This document shows, piece by piece, positions 1 to 10,453 of a DNA stretch of 64,000 nucleotides (its first letter is position 1; every line of letters begins with the position of its first letter). Source of the DNA: Amblyomma americanum (lineage: Eukaryota > Arthropoda > Arachnida > Ixodida > Ixodidae); NCBI RefSeq assembly GCF_052857255.1, contig NC_135507.1, positions 79,032,850-79,096,849 on the forward strand, written 5' to 3'. The notes under the pieces were generated by a model. That model saw only the letters and a program-made list of their open reading frames with translations. It ran no database searches and had not been told where the DNA came from. Position numbers and translations under genes: made by a program.

Positions 1-686
1 GCTTTCCACGACACCCTCAATTTGCCGTATGTTCTTTGAGCCGACGGTTACCATTACACTTGAACGCGGAGGCACGGTCACGTGTTCGTCTAGAATGTGC
101 AGCGCCACTGGGAGAACACTATCGACGGATATGGCCTTCTCGGACGAGAACTTGACGGAATGCTATTGCAGATCAATGACGGCACTGTTTTCAGTAAGAA
201 AGCCCATGCCGAGTATGACGTCCCGAGAGCACTCGGCTAGCACTACAAACGTTGCCAGAAATGTTTGGCCTTGCACGGTTACCCGCGACGTGCATGTTCC
301 TGCTGGCGTGATCAAATGGCCCCCAGCAGTACGCATCTGTGGGCTGTCCCAAGCGGTTGTGACCTTTTTCAGTGCCGCCGAAAATTTCCACTGAGCACAG
401 AATAATCGGCGCCAGTATCCACCAGCGCGGTTACATCGGCGCCATCGACGGAAATCTCTAAGTCGGCTGTTGCTAGCGTCTTACTTTGGGGATGTCGAGG
501 CATTCGGTCTCGTCTGCAGTGCGTCGAAGGAGTCCGGCATTGAGGAAAGGTGTCGTGGCCACGGAGGGGTACGTGAGGACATCGGCTTGTATTGAGGCAC
601 TTTGTCTGATGAGTCGTCGGTACGGCTAGGAAATTCGGCGTTGTGTGTGAACTGGAACTGTCTTCTGGCGATGGAGAATCTTGCAC
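1..686 (-). pseudogene. Ty3/gypsy protease region, fragment
   Basis: The translated minus strand shows ALVDTGADYSVLSG at about 385-430. This is the retropepsin active site (D-T/S-G) seen also in Ty3 element 2. The first frame stops at 369. In another frame the homology continues to the window edge with recognisable CSRDVILGMGFL, the second conserved protease section, plus an in-frame stop. The region is therefore a decayed protease, with the rest of Pol outside the window. Confidence 0.7.
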
Positions 687-727
687 ATTTTGTCGTTGAG
701 CAGCCGCACCTAAAGAGGCTGCTGCAT

Positions 728-2079
728 CTAGTTTCCTCTACGGGAACTCCGAGACTGGTCTCGTTTTGGAGAACTGTAGCGACGAGGAGATGGTGATCGA
801 GAGAAGCGACGCTGTGCTGAGCCCGCTTGCGAGATGTAGTCCGCGATTTCCTGCGGTCGTTCTCCACATATGGGACGAGGACAACCGACGGGAATCCTCG
901 AAGACCCATCTCCTTGTATGAGCATCGGCACCAAACATGTCCAGCCTCACCGCAATGGTAGCACATCGGCTCATTGTCTGGTGATCTCCAGATATCCGTT
1001 CTGCTTCGTCCTAGGCGCTATGGAGAATTCAGCTGGAGAGGTTGACTCCGCATAGCGGCGGAGGCAGGTGCATCGTAACGTGGGTTCAGCTGGGACGGAA
1101 TAAAACGACGGGTGACGGCGGCGTAGCTGAGATCAGGGTGCTCCGGCTGTACCGGGTCTGGGAGAGGTAGTGGTGTGCTCGTGCTTAAAGGTTGTTGCAC
1201 CTCCTCGCGAACAACATCAGCAAGTGTGGCAACCTGAGGCTGTACCACAGCCGGAAAAAGCTTCGCCAGTTCTTCGCGCACAAAGGATCGAATTATCTCA
1301 CGTAGAGATTCTGCCGAGTTCATCGTGCCTCCCTCCACAGTGGCCGTGTGCATCGATGCTGTTGGGCGGTCGTACTGTCGGGCCCTCATGTCAAGAGACT
1401 TCTCGATGGAGCTCGCCTCCTTTATGAAGTCAGTTACAGTCACTGGAGGACTTCGAACCAGGCCGGATAACAGCTGCTCCTTAACCCCTTTCATCAGGAA
1501 GCTTACTTTCCTCTCCTCCGACATGCTTGCTTCCACACGTCCGAAGAGTCGCTTTATTTCTTCGACGTACAACGTAACACTGTCGTTGGGGAGTTGATGT
1601 CGGGCACGCAAAAGCAGGTCAGCCTTCTCCTTGCGTAATGTGCTGTCCTTGCACACTCAGAGAAACTCGGATTTGAACGTATCCCACGTTCGAAGGCCAG
1701 ATTCGTTGTTGATAAACCAGGTCCTCGCGTAGTCTTCGAGGGCGAAATAAACAAGACGCATCTTGCCGTCAGCGCCCCAGCCATTGTAGATGGCCATCCG
1801 ATCGTACTTATCCAGCCAGTCCTCGGCGTCCTCGTGAGGTTGGCCGTGGAAATGCGGTGGCTCACGCTGGTGGTGGAGCAGGACCGGCGGAACTGTAGCT
1901 GGGTTGGCATTCATTGTGGGAGCCATTCGGGATGGATTAGAAGGGAGTAGTCCAAATTCGGGAGATAGGCCTTGCAATCGGCGACTGCTCTGGTGGACTG
2001 GCGTGTCTACCTTAGGTATTTCTCCGGGACATGAACTGCGGCTTGAAGGGGGCGTACGGTACATGAACAACGCACCCAT
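728..2079 (-). pseudogene. gag: Ty3/gypsy Gag, broken
   Basis: Retrotransposon Gag (capsid and nucleocapsid). The frame opens with ATG at 2077-2079 or 2062-2064. A capsid-like section contains DWLDKYDRMAIYNGW and ARTWF. The same frame carries two premature stops, TGA at 1657-1659 and TAG at 1018-1020. A CX2CX4HX4C zinc knuckle (CYHCGEAGHVWCRC) lies at about 925-966. Just after the knuckle the frame shifts (around 900) into one that ends at 728 with an SRRGN tail similar to the Gag of element 2 (RRGN). Family membership follows from the capsid section plus knuckle and the protease downstream. The copy cannot make a full Gag. Confidence 0.8.
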
Positions 2080-2092
2080 CACCTCCACCAGA

Positions 2093-2398
2093 TGTCACGT
2101 TGGCGTTGGCGTAGAGTCAGCAACGGCGTTAAGCGACCGAGAGTCAGTAGCGGGTTAGCCCTGGACGAAAGCGCTTCCTCAACACTTCGTTCTCTTCTTG
2201 ATCGGCGCGTTCGTCTTCCCGAGCGCTGGCGTCAATATAAGGCTGCGTCTAGACAGCCCCAGAGAATCCGGGAGATACCACCGCAATCCTGTATAAGGAA
2301 TTCAATTCTTTCTATTCATGTACCACACATTGCTCATGTGTCATCTTGTCGGCTAGATTTCCTTTTTGTATATTCGTGTTCTAAGTCACCATGATCTG
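2093..2398 (-). repeat. LTR of Ty3 element 1
   Basis: Starts with TGTCACG on the plus strand immediately next to the primer-binding-site-like sequence, exactly as in the complete element 2. The last 170 bases, from AAGGCTGCGTCTAGAC on, recur with about 85 percent identity at 41188-41357. The outer edge is uncertain by several bases because homology to the other copy runs a little past the TG...CA-type end. Confidence 0.65.
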
Positions 2399-3022
2399 GG
2401 TTATTCAGCATGGCGGAACAAAATACCGAGAAACATATAATGAAGTAAAAAGAGAACACTTGAGGGTGAGTTCAGAGAAAGCATGAATGGAAGGGCGTGG
2501 GGGGAGGGGTGGAAAGGAATGCCAAAGATGTGTTTCCGAGAAGTGGCGGCAAGAGGAGTAGGGCACAAGCTCAAGCTAAATTTAACACAGGGAAAACAAA
2601 GTAAATAAATATTCCCATAAATGAAGGGATCGACGCACTCAGCAACGCTCTAACTCAAAATTCACACCCACATCCTCTTATTCTCCTTTTATTCCCGACA
2701 GCCGCAACTCAAGTGCTTCAGGTTTCGATGGCAGATGCCGCGGCTAGCAACATCTTTTCTTTATATTGTTATGATATTAATAAAAAGTCCCTAACAACTA
2801 CATGAAACTGATCTGTATCTGATCCTGTTCTTACCATCCACGTAGCATCCTGCACATGTGCTGCGAAAGTGAACAAAGGAGTAGAAAACTTCAGGGTGCT
2901 TGCCAACGTTCCGACAAGAGGACATGACTTCGTCTGGGCAAAGCGTTCATCATTGACGGGACCATTGACGCTCGTTGGTGAGCGCATCGATCCCTTCATT
3001 AATGAGAATATGTATTCAATTT

Positions 3023-3092
3023 GTTTGCCACCCGTTCGTCGATGAGTTCAATGAGTACACTCAGTGAACTCATGGACCAACGAGTGGCAAAC
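3023..3092. repeat. Imperfect palindrome, about 33-bp arms
   Basis: Arms begin GTTTGCCAC and end GTGGCAAAC, with a 13-bp inner stem GAGTTCAATGAGT/ACTCAGTGAACTC. The same palindrome is in copy B at 43147-43216. It could fold into a long hairpin in DNA or RNA. I cannot assign a function. Confidence 0.75.
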
Positions 3093-3311
3093 AGAGCTCG
3101 AAAACAATATATCCAACACTTCCTCCGCGGTCATACTGCCAGCTCACCGACAATCGCCCCAAGAAGCTTACTGGGCTTTTGTATAGTTGGGGGCCATAAT
3201 GGCGCTATGTCAATAAAGCACAGACTAATGTCAAAAACTCCTGTATTTCACTTACATACGACCAATTGTTGAATATTAATTCCCTGTACGGGCCCCCCAG
3301 TTTGATCACTT

Positions 3312-3846
3312 ATGTGACGTGCTGGAGCGGGTCCAGAATAATGCTGCGTGATTTCTGTCCAATAATTAAAGCTTCTCAACTAGTGCTACGTCTCTTAGAA
3401 ACCACCTTGGTCGGGGATCTTTAGCTAACCGTGGGGAACATTTGAGGTTTCAAATCATGCATCGCATCTAAATTGGAATGCTGAGCATTGACAAAGACCG
3501 GTACGTGCTTCCTCGCTTTTTCCACGGACGATCAATGCGTGGAACAGGTTGGCAGCCGGCGTCACTGAATGCTGCACGGAAGATCAATTCCGTGCATTCT
3601 TATCTGATGTGTGACTGGCGCGCAGTTCTCTTGCGCGCGTCTTTGACTTCATTAGTGTCCTTGCATTTGTGGAGCGCGGTTGTCCTCCTTCAGTGCATGC
3701 ATTTCCTTATTCATTATTAGCTGTGTCATTGTATTGTTGTTATCCTGTGGTACTTTCGGCCAAACCAGTTGAAGTTATTTTGTTTCCCACCCTGCAAAAA
3801 TGCCTTCGGGAGCTGCAGTTCCCTGAAATAAATAAATAAATATAAC
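3312..3846 (+). mobile_element. CR1/L2-like LINE 3' end fragment (copy A)
   Basis: Translated fragments read VLERVQNNAA and, further on, the C-terminal section of a CR1-type reverse transcriptase (INAWNRLAAGV-like, with AFLSDV). A 3' UTR follows, ending in AAATAAATAAATA repeats at 3829-3846. This is a 5'-truncated and decayed copy. The orthologous fragment in copy B (43436-44056) retains the sequence better. The short tandem 3' terminus is typical of CR1/L2 LINEs. Confidence 0.7.
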
Positions 3847-4439
3847 CCCAGATATAGCAACACTCAAATTCATCGGGCGACAGCAAAGGGTGCCTCAAAA
3901 GATGTCCCCACCATAAATAAGGATTCGGTGTTCTCCACATTTGCTGAGCACACCGATGTAAAGAATTGAAGCTTCCGTAACTAACGCTGTTAAGTCCACC
4001 ACTGAGACAGTGTTGGAGGTCTATTTTCTGCTTTTGTCTTTCGGTATTTCGTTCCGCCATGCTTACTAATCTCTTATCTGAGTTTTTCAGGTCAACGCAG
4101 CCAGTCATACCTAATGTCCTTATAAAAGTTTATCTAGGGGCTTTAGTCATACCAAGCCACCTGTCCCAATTGGACGCACAGCCTTTCGTGGCCACGCTCG
4201 CTATCTTCTCCACGCTCCACACTCCCGGATTCCTTTCTGCTGAGCTGGTCTTTTATTTTGATTGTGTTGGAAATGCCGTTTGTGTAAAGACACTCTCTTG
4301 GCCTGGCATGACCTCAGTTTAAACGTTGTTATACTCGCATGTAAGGATATGACTTCTCTCCGTCTGAGGTATTAAGCACCGATTTGGGAACGGACAAACC
4401 AGAACGAAAGGAAGAAGGTCGCTTTGAGCCCTAACCACA

Positions 4440-4530
4440 GGAACAAGCTTGTGCACTGAAGATGGAATATAATTTATCGGATTCCGCTGACCTGCGGTAA
4501 AGTGTATGTCGGGCAAACGGGCCGTAGTAT
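4440..4530 (+). pseudogene. Penelope-like element GIY-YIG endonuclease, N-terminal piece (copy A)
   Basis: Translation gives IIYRIPLTCGKVYVGQTGRSI, split here as IIYRIPLTCG and KVYVGQTGRSI. This is the GIY-YIG nuclease signature of Penelope-like retroelements, which use it to nick target DNA. A stop codon (TGA) lies just upstream in frame. The domain is cut after GQTGRSI by Ty3 element 2 and continues at 10454. The equivalent unbroken stretch is at 44660-44770 in copy B. Confidence 0.7.
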
Positions 4531-4936
4531 TGTCACGAGGTGGTGACGGGAACTCCGCCGGGGTCACGTAGCACCGACTGGGGTCCGGTCTTGAGGAAGG
4601 CACAGAGCAGCTCGTAAGGGAATACTTTAATAGGCTGGCTTACGCCCACTAAGAACAGCTCTGAAAACTCAGCGGCGGCGATAGCAGCGAACGTGCTCGG
4701 CGGTTGTCGACTAACAGAATGCCCGCCGCTCTTAGCCGTGCTCGATTTTAAAGGCGGCAAGGAAAGTTCCAGAGATAACTCTGGTCGCGTCTCGCGTCCC
4801 AGAAAATTGATAATGCGGCGTGCCTGCCGCGATAAGAAGATTCCCCAAGCGAAGCAGCGCCGGGGGGTGACTGAGCCAAAAGTTCGCCCCGCGAGCGAGA
4901 GCAGCAGGTTCCAGACAAAAAGCAAGCTTCGCGGCA
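4531..4936 (-). repeat. LTR of Ty3 element 2 (3' LTR in element orientation)
   Basis: 406 bp, TGTCAC...GCGGCA on the plus strand. It matches the other LTR (10048-10453) except for three substitutions, near 4558, 4704 and 4851. Confidence 0.95.
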
Positions 4937-4972
4937 TTACTCCCCCCTTAAAGAAGCATCGACCCGATGCTT
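4937..4972 (-). promoter_or_regulatory. Polypurine tract and adjacent hairpin of Ty3 element 2
   Basis: On the minus strand AAGGGGGGAGTAA lies directly inside the 3' LTR, the expected place for the primer of plus-strand DNA synthesis. Just inward is a perfect 8-bp inverted repeat, AAGCATCG/CGATGCTT with a 3-base loop (4954-4972). A recognisable version of LTR end, purine tract and hairpin survives at 34918-34961. Confidence 0.8.
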
Positions 4973-5045
4973 AAAAACAGGGATAACGGACATAAAGATA
5001 CAGAGCATAAAAAATAAATACTCATAATGTAAGCACAAAGAGTCA

Positions 5046-8000
5046 TTAGCGCGAATAGTAAGGCTTCAGACGGGCGACGTGGACAACTTCTGAGCGTGTA
5101 CGGCGTCTCTGGGATGCTGTAACTCCGTCAGGGACGAGTTCATAGTCCTGATTACCCAGTCTGCGAAGAATCCTGTACGGGCCGAAATAGCGGCGCAGAA
5201 GTTTTTCGCTCAGTCCGCGGCGGCGAATCGGCGTCCAAACCCAAACTCTATCGCCTGGCTTGTATTGCACTGCGCGTCTTCGAAGATTGTAGCGTCGGGC
5301 GTCGGTGCGTTGCTGGTCTTGTATTCTCTCACGGGCAAGTCGTCGAGCTTGTTCTGCGCGCTGCAGGTAGGCGGCGACGTCGAGGTTACTTTCGTCGGTA
5401 ACGTCGGGCAGCATGGCGTCGAGTGTGGTCGTGGCCTCCCTCCCGTGGACGAGACTAAATGGTGTCATTTGGGTGGTCTCTTGCACAGCGGTGTTGTAGG
5501 CGAACACCACATAGGGAAGAAAGACGTCCCATGTCTTGTGTTCTGCGTGTACGTACATAGAAAGCATATCGGCGATGGTCTTGTTGAGGCGTTCGGTAAG
5601 CCCGTTAGTCTGCGGATGGTACGCAGTTGTTCTCCGGTGACTTTATGGCTGTGCTACAGAATGGCCTGGGTTAGCTGCGCCGTGAACGCTGTCCCCGTGT
5701 CTGTTATCAGTATTTCGGGGGCACCGTGTCGTAAAAGAATGGATTCGACGAAGAATTTGGCGACTTCTGCTGCTGTGCCGTTCGGGAGGGCCTTTGCTTC
5801 GGCGTACCTGGTGAGATAATCGGTCGCCACAATAATCCACTTGTTGCCCGTCGTTGATGTTGGGAAGGGGCCAAGTAGGTCCATACCGACCTCCTGGAAA
5901 GGTCTTGATGGCGGTCGAATCGGCTGCAGGAACCCTGCTGGTCTTTTCGGTGGCGTTTTCCGGCGTTGGCATTCACGACAACTCTTAACGTAGTGCGCGA
6001 CGTCGGAGGATAGACGAGGCCAGTAATATCTCTCTTGGATTCGGCGGAGGGTGCGAGTAAACCCGAGGTGGCCAGCCATTGGTTCGTCATGCGAAGCCTG
6101 CAGAATTTCCTCCCGAAGGCTCTTCGGGACGACGAGAAGGTAGGCGGCCTTGTTCGGTGAGAAATTCTTCTTCACGACGATTCCCTGTTGCAGACAGTAG
6201 GACGATAGTCCACGCCTGAAGAGGGCAGGAGGTGAAGGAGACTTCCCCTCAAGATACTCGTACAGGTGCTGTAGGTCAGGATCAGATTGCTGCTGTCGTG
6301 CGAAGTCGCTGGAACTTAGCAGTCCAAGGAAAGCGTCGTCGTCATCGTCTTTTGGCGGCGTGTCGACAGGGGCTCGTGAGAGGCAGTCAGCGTCGGAGTG
6401 CTTTCGCCCAGACTTGTAGACCACCGTGACGTCGAATTCTTGGAGGCGCAAGCTCCATCGAGCGAGACGGCCAGAGGGGTCCTTCAAGTTAGCCAGCCAG
6501 CACAATGCATGGTGGTCGCTCAGAACCTTGAACGGGCGTCCATACAAGTAGGGACGGAACTTCGATGTAGCCCAGACGATCGCAAGGCACTCCTTTTCAG
6601 TGGTCGAATAGTTCGCTTCTGCTTTCGACAATGAACGACTTGCATATGCTATTACTTTTTCGACTCCTTCGTTTTTCTGGACGAGCACGGCGCCTAGACC
6701 AAAGCTACTTACGTCGGTATGGATTTCTGTCTCGGCGTTTTCGTCAAAGTGCCCTAGCACCAGTGGAGACTGCAGGAGACGCTGAAGTTCGTTGAAGGCT
6801 TCCGCTTGTGCCGAATTCCATGTGAATGGTACGTCTGCCTTGGAGAGCTTGGTCAGAGGTTCCGCGACGCGCGAAAAATTCCTCACAAAGCGTCTGTAAT
6901 AAGCACACAATCCCAGAAATCTGCGGACCGCCTTCTTGTCATGAGGCTGCGGGAAATTGGCAATGGCGGCTGTCTTCTGCGGGTCGGGGCGCACGCCGTC
7001 CTTGCTGATGATGTGGCCGAGAAACAATAGTTCGTGGTAGGCAAACCGGCACTTTTCAGGCTTCAGGGTAAGTCCGGATAACTTGATTGCGTCGAGTACT
7101 GCCTTCAGCCTCCGGAGGTGTTCCTCGAAGCTCGCTGCGAAGACTACAACGTCGTCTAGATAGACGAGACAGGTTTGCCATTTGAGGCCTGCCAACACTG
7201 TGTCCATTACCCTTTGGAAAGTTGCGGGTGCGGAGCACAGCCCAAATGGCATGACTTTGAACTCGTACAGTCCGTCCGGTGTGATGAAGGCAGTCTTTTC
7301 CCGGTCTCTTTCGTCGACTTCAATCTGCCAATATCCACTCTTGAGATCCATCGACGAGAAATACTTGGCGTGGCAGAGCCTGTCCAGAGTGTCGTCGATC
7401 CTCGGGAGGGGGTAGACGTCTTTTTTCGTAATCTTGTTCAGTCGCCGATAATCGACGCAGAACCGAAGAGCACCGTCTTTCTTTCTCACTAGAACGACCG
7501 GTGCCGCCCATGGGCTCTTCGAAGGTTGGATGACGTCGTCGCGAAGCATTTCCTCTACTTGGTCCCGGATGGCCTGTCGTTCTCGCGGCGACACACGGTA
7601 AGGGCTTTGGCGGAGAGGTCTCGTGTGTTCGTCGGTTATAATTCGATGTTTGGCTATCGTAGTTTGTCGCACCTTTGATGACGAGGCGAAACATTCGCTG
7701 TAACTTTGAAGAAGAAGGGTGATTTTCTCTTGTCGGTCCCGGGGTAATGCTGGGTTGATGGCGAACGTGGGAGCATGGTCTTGCTTTAGGCTGTCATTTG
7801 CAGGTTCGTCGGAGATGATGAAGGCGTCCAGTAAATCAGTTGCTTCGTCCCAGAACGCAATTGTAGTGCCTCTGTTGAGGTGTCGGTATTCTTCGCTGAA
7901 GTTCGTGACCAGTACTTCGGCTTTTCCATGCCGCAAATGAGCGATGCCTCTTGCGACGCCAAGTCGTCTGTCTAAGAGCAACTGCGTGTTTCCCTCGATG

Positions 8001-8700
8001 ATGCCGTCTGCGTCTTCGAAATTTCTTGCACAGACGGGGACGATGACGCTGGACCGGGGTGGGATGGTTAGTTCTTCATCGAGAACACTGAGGGCCTTTG
8101 ACTGCTCTGGGGTCGTTTTCGGAGGCAAAGCTTCGTCCGTCGAAAGCGTGATGGACTTGGACTTGAGGTCGATGACTGCGCGGTGCTGTGTCAAGAAGTC
8201 CATCCCCAGAATGACGTCACGGGAACATTTCTGAAGTACGACGAATACTGTCGGATATGTGTGTCCGTTGACAGTCAGTCTCGCAGTGCACCTTCCTGAT
8301 GGCGTGATGAGGTGTCCGCCTGCTGTGCGTATCTGCGGGCCATCCCAAGTCGTCGTCACTTTCTTGATCCGGTCGGCGAAGGAACCACTCAGCACGGAAT
8401 AGTCAGCTCCCGTGTCGATTAGAGCAGTAACGTTTCGGCCGTCGACAGTCACCTCTAGATCGGAAGTCCTTGCTCTTGCGTTGCACGTAACTTTCGGCGT
8501 CGGGTCACGGCTTGGTCGGTGATTGCGACTGCGGCTGCAGGGGCTTGTCGATGTCGGTGGCCTGGGGGTCTCTAAGTTGCGTCGTGTCGTCGTCGGTGCA
8601 GCGTCGCCGTCAGTTCTCGTCGTTGGAGGGTCTTCGTTTTTTTGCCGGGAGGCAACCTCACCTCCTAAGGTTGCTGTTTTCAGTTTCCCCTACGGGGGCT
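5046..8700 (-). pseudogene. pol: Ty3/gypsy Pol polyprotein, one stop and one frameshift
   Basis: Encodes protease, reverse transcriptase, RNase H and integrase, the enzymes that copy the element RNA and insert the DNA. Visible in order on the minus strand: protease ALIDTGADYSVLSG near 8420-8380; RT with the YLDDVVVF active site at about 7140-7164; RNase H starting TDVSSFGLGAVL near 6720; integrase zinc finger HHCC (HDEPMAGHLG...CRECQRR) near 6100-5970; and the integrase core (MDLLGPF...ITDTGTAF). A TAG stop at 5654-5656 is followed within about 10 bases by a 1-nt deletion, after which integrase continues to 5046. The open frame reaches upstream past the Gag stop in the -1 frame, suggesting Gag-Pol frameshifting. 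LTR identity implies these lesions are recent. Confidence 0.9.
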
Positions 8701-10026
8701 GGGGGACCTTCCTCGCACAGCCGCTGCGTAGCTGTGGCGGGGCGACGTGAAGCGCGAGGCTCGCGGCGAGGGTGAGCGGGAAAATCGGCTCGACACGTAT
8801 TCGTCGCGGCGCAGGTAGTCGTCGATTTCTTGTGGATGGTGGCCGAAGCGTGGTCGTGGTGCGTCAACGGCGAATCCGCGAAGACCGATGCGTCGGAACG
8901 GGCAGTGACGCAGGACGTGACCGGCTTCACCGCAGTGGAAGCAAAGCGGACGGTTGTCACGGGTTCTCCAGGTGTCGCATTTCCTTGGGCCCGAACGTTG
9001 TTCGTAGGTCGGGTGGGCGGGGCCCGGAGGGCGGCGGTCCAGCACTGCTGGCTCACGTCGAATAGGGCTTGGGGTGGCACGTCGAGGCGCGGGCTTGCGT
9101 ACTGCAGCGACGTAACTCATGGCTGGAGCTTGAGGTTCAGTCGTCGCAGAAGGGGAGCCAAGCGCATGCCGCACTTCTTCACGGACGACTTCCGTCAGGC
9201 TCGCAACTTGAGGTTGTGAAGATGATGGCAACAGCCGGCGTAGTTCTTCGCGGGCGATTTCACGGATGATCTCCCGCAAGTCGCTGGTTGTAGTCGTCGT
9301 GTCCGGAAAGCAGGAGCAGACCTGCGGTGGTCGGTTGTACTGCCTTGTGCGGGCGTCCAGGGTCTTCTCAATCGTTGACGCTTCTTCGGCGAATTCGGCG
9401 ACAGTCTTGGGCGGATTTCGTACGAGGCCAGCGAAAAGAGACTCCTTTACGCCCCGCATTAGATATCCGGTTCTCTTCTCCTCCGTCATAATGGGGTCAG
9501 CTCGGCGGAAAAGACGCTGCATTTCTTCGACGTACATGCTGACAGTTTCATTTGGGTGCTGCATCCTTGAGTCCAGCAGCATCTGCGCCTTTTCCTTCCG
9601 GAGAATGTTGGTAAACGCCTTCACGACTTCAGACTTGAATAAGTTCCAGGTCTTCAAGGTAGTCTCGTGGTTTTCGTACCACGTTCTTGCAGGACCGTCA
9701 AGGGAAAAGAAAACATAGCGGAGCTTCATGTCATCTTCCCACCTGTTAAATGTAGCCACGCGCTCAAAGTTGTCTATCCAATCTTCCGGGTCGTCGCCAG
9801 GGTAGCCGTGGAAGGTTGGAGGCACCCGTGGCTGGTGGAGCATGACAGGGGTGGACGTCGCTGGCTCGGTCATGGTGGGCGCTGGAGCTTGTTGTCGTTG
9901 TCGAGTAGGATCCGGTAGTAATCCGTGCTGAGCTTGCAGGCCTTGAAGACGGCGGCTGTGTCGTACCTCGGGATCTTCTTGGCTCTCGTTCTCTACGGTG
10001 GATCTTCCAGGTTGGGTTGGGTGCAT
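8680..10026 (-). CDS. gag: Ty3/gypsy Gag, intact
   Basis: Retrotransposon capsid/nucleocapsid protein of 448 residues if started at the ATG at 10024-10026 (MHPTQPGRS). I chose this start because the frame upstream runs into the primer-binding site and LTR and has only a GTG. The middle contains DWIDNFERVATFNRW and ARTWYENHET, a capsid-like section of the Ty3/gypsy retrotransposon_gag family. A CX2CX4HX4C zinc knuckle (CFHCGEAGHVLRHC) lies at about 8902-8948, followed by an Arg/Ser-rich tail (SRSPSP, GRSPSPRRGN) probably binding RNA. No stops interrupt it. Pol overlaps its 3' end in the -1 frame. Confidence 0.9.
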   Translation of the reverse strand: MHPTQPGRSTVENESQEDPEVRHSRRLQGLQAQHGLLPDPTRQRQQAPAPTMTEPATSTPVMLHQPRVPPTFHGYPGDDPEDWIDNFERVATFNRWEDDMKLRYVFFSLDGPARTWYENHETTLKTWNLFKSEVVKAFTNILRKEKAQMLLDSRMQHPNETVSMYVEEMQRLFRRADPIMTEEKRTGYLMRGVKESLFAGLVRNPPKTVAEFAEEASTIEKTLDARTRQYNRPPQVCSCFPDTTTTTSDLREIIREIAREELRRLLPSSSQPQVASLTEVVREEVRHALGSPSATTEPQAPAMSYVAAVRKPAPRRATPSPIRREPAVLDRRPPGPAHPTYEQRSGPRKCDTWRTRDNRPLCFHCGEAGHVLRHCPFRRIGLRGFAVDAPRPRFGHHPQEIDDYLRRDEYVSSRFSRSPSPRASRFTSPRHSYAAAVRGRSPSPRRGN

Positions 10027-10029
10027 GTA

Positions 10030-10045
10030 CCCCGCACCTCCACCA
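10030..10045 (-). promoter_or_regulatory. Primer-binding site of Ty3 element 2
   Basis: TGGTGGAGGTGCGGGG on the minus strand, two bases inside the 5' LTR. It begins TGG as expected for pairing to a tRNA CCA end. Element 1 has the same first ten bases at 2081-2090. I do not name the tRNA. Confidence 0.8.
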
Positions 10046-10047
10046 GA

Positions 10048-10453
10048 TGTCACGAGGTGGTGACGGGAACTCCGCAGGGGTCACGTAGCACCGACTGGGG
10101 TCCGGTCTTGAGGAAGGCACAGAGCAGCTCGTAAGGGAATACTTTAATAGGCTGGCTTACGCCCACTAAGAACAGCTCTGAAAACTCAGCGGCGGCGATA
10201 GCAGCGAACGTGCTCGGCGGTCGTCGACTAACAGAATGCCCGCCGCTCTTAGCCGTGCTCGATTTTAAAGGCGGCAAGGAAAGTTCCAGAGATAACTCTG
10301 GTCGCGTCTCGCGTCCCAGAAAATTGATAATGCGGCGTGCCTGCCGCGATAAGAAGATCCCCCAAGCGAAGCAGCGCCGGGGGGTGACTGAGCCAAAAGT
10401 TCGCCCCGCGAGCGAGAGCAGCAGGTTCCAGACAAAAAGCAAGCTTCGCGGCA
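10048..10453 (-). repeat. LTR of Ty3 element 2 (5' LTR in element orientation)
   Basis: 406 bp, TGTCACGAGG...GCGGCA on the plus strand, followed by the GTAT target duplication at 10454-10457. Promoter and polyadenylation signals should lie here, but I could not place them with confidence. Confidence 0.95.

Larger units (their letters stand above)
1..2398 (-). mobile_element. Ty3/gypsy LTR retrotransposon 1, 3' part cut by window edge
   Basis: Reading right to left, the element shows an LTR (2093-2398), a primer-binding-site-like TGGTGGAGGT directly inside it, a Gag frame with a CCHC zinc knuckle, and the start of an aspartic protease with an LVDTGADYSVLSG motif. Reverse transcriptase and integrase would lie beyond base 1. 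Several stops and frame changes show this copy is dead. Organisation and protein motifs match the complete Ty3 element at 4531-10453, including the same TGGTGGAGGT priming sequence, but the LTR sequences differ, so the two are related families rather than copies of one. The right edge abuts composite repeat copy A at about 2399. Confidence 0.85.
2399..4530. repeat. Composite repeat copy A, segment 1
   Basis: Collinear with 42532-44731 at roughly 85-90 percent identity by eye. The shared order is: an arm beginning CAGCATGGCGGAACAAAAT, a G-rich stretch, a long imperfect hairpin, a LINE 3' end, an inverted arm, and PLE GIY-YIG codons. The segment ends exactly where Ty3 element 2 is inserted and resumes at 10454. 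No intact gene lies in it apart from the fragments listed separately. Confidence 0.8.
4531..10453 (-). mobile_element. Ty3/gypsy LTR retrotransposon 2, complete length
   Basis: Both LTRs are 406 bp and begin TGTCACGAGG. I count 3 differences between them (about 0.7 percent), so the insertion is young. The 4-bp target duplication GTAT lies at 4527-4530 and 10454-10457. The uninserted target is visible in copy B (GTAT at 44732-44735). The internal region, read on the minus strand, has a primer-binding site, Gag, then Pol in a -1 frame (protease, RT, RNase H, integrase), then a polypurine tract. There is no envelope frame. Pol carries a stop and a frameshift, so this copy is not autonomous despite its youth. 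Confidence 0.95.

Noticed and set aside
8523..9269. Several plus-strand frames across the Ty3 Gag region
   Set aside because: Antisense of the GC-rich Arg/Ser tail and capsid of Gag.
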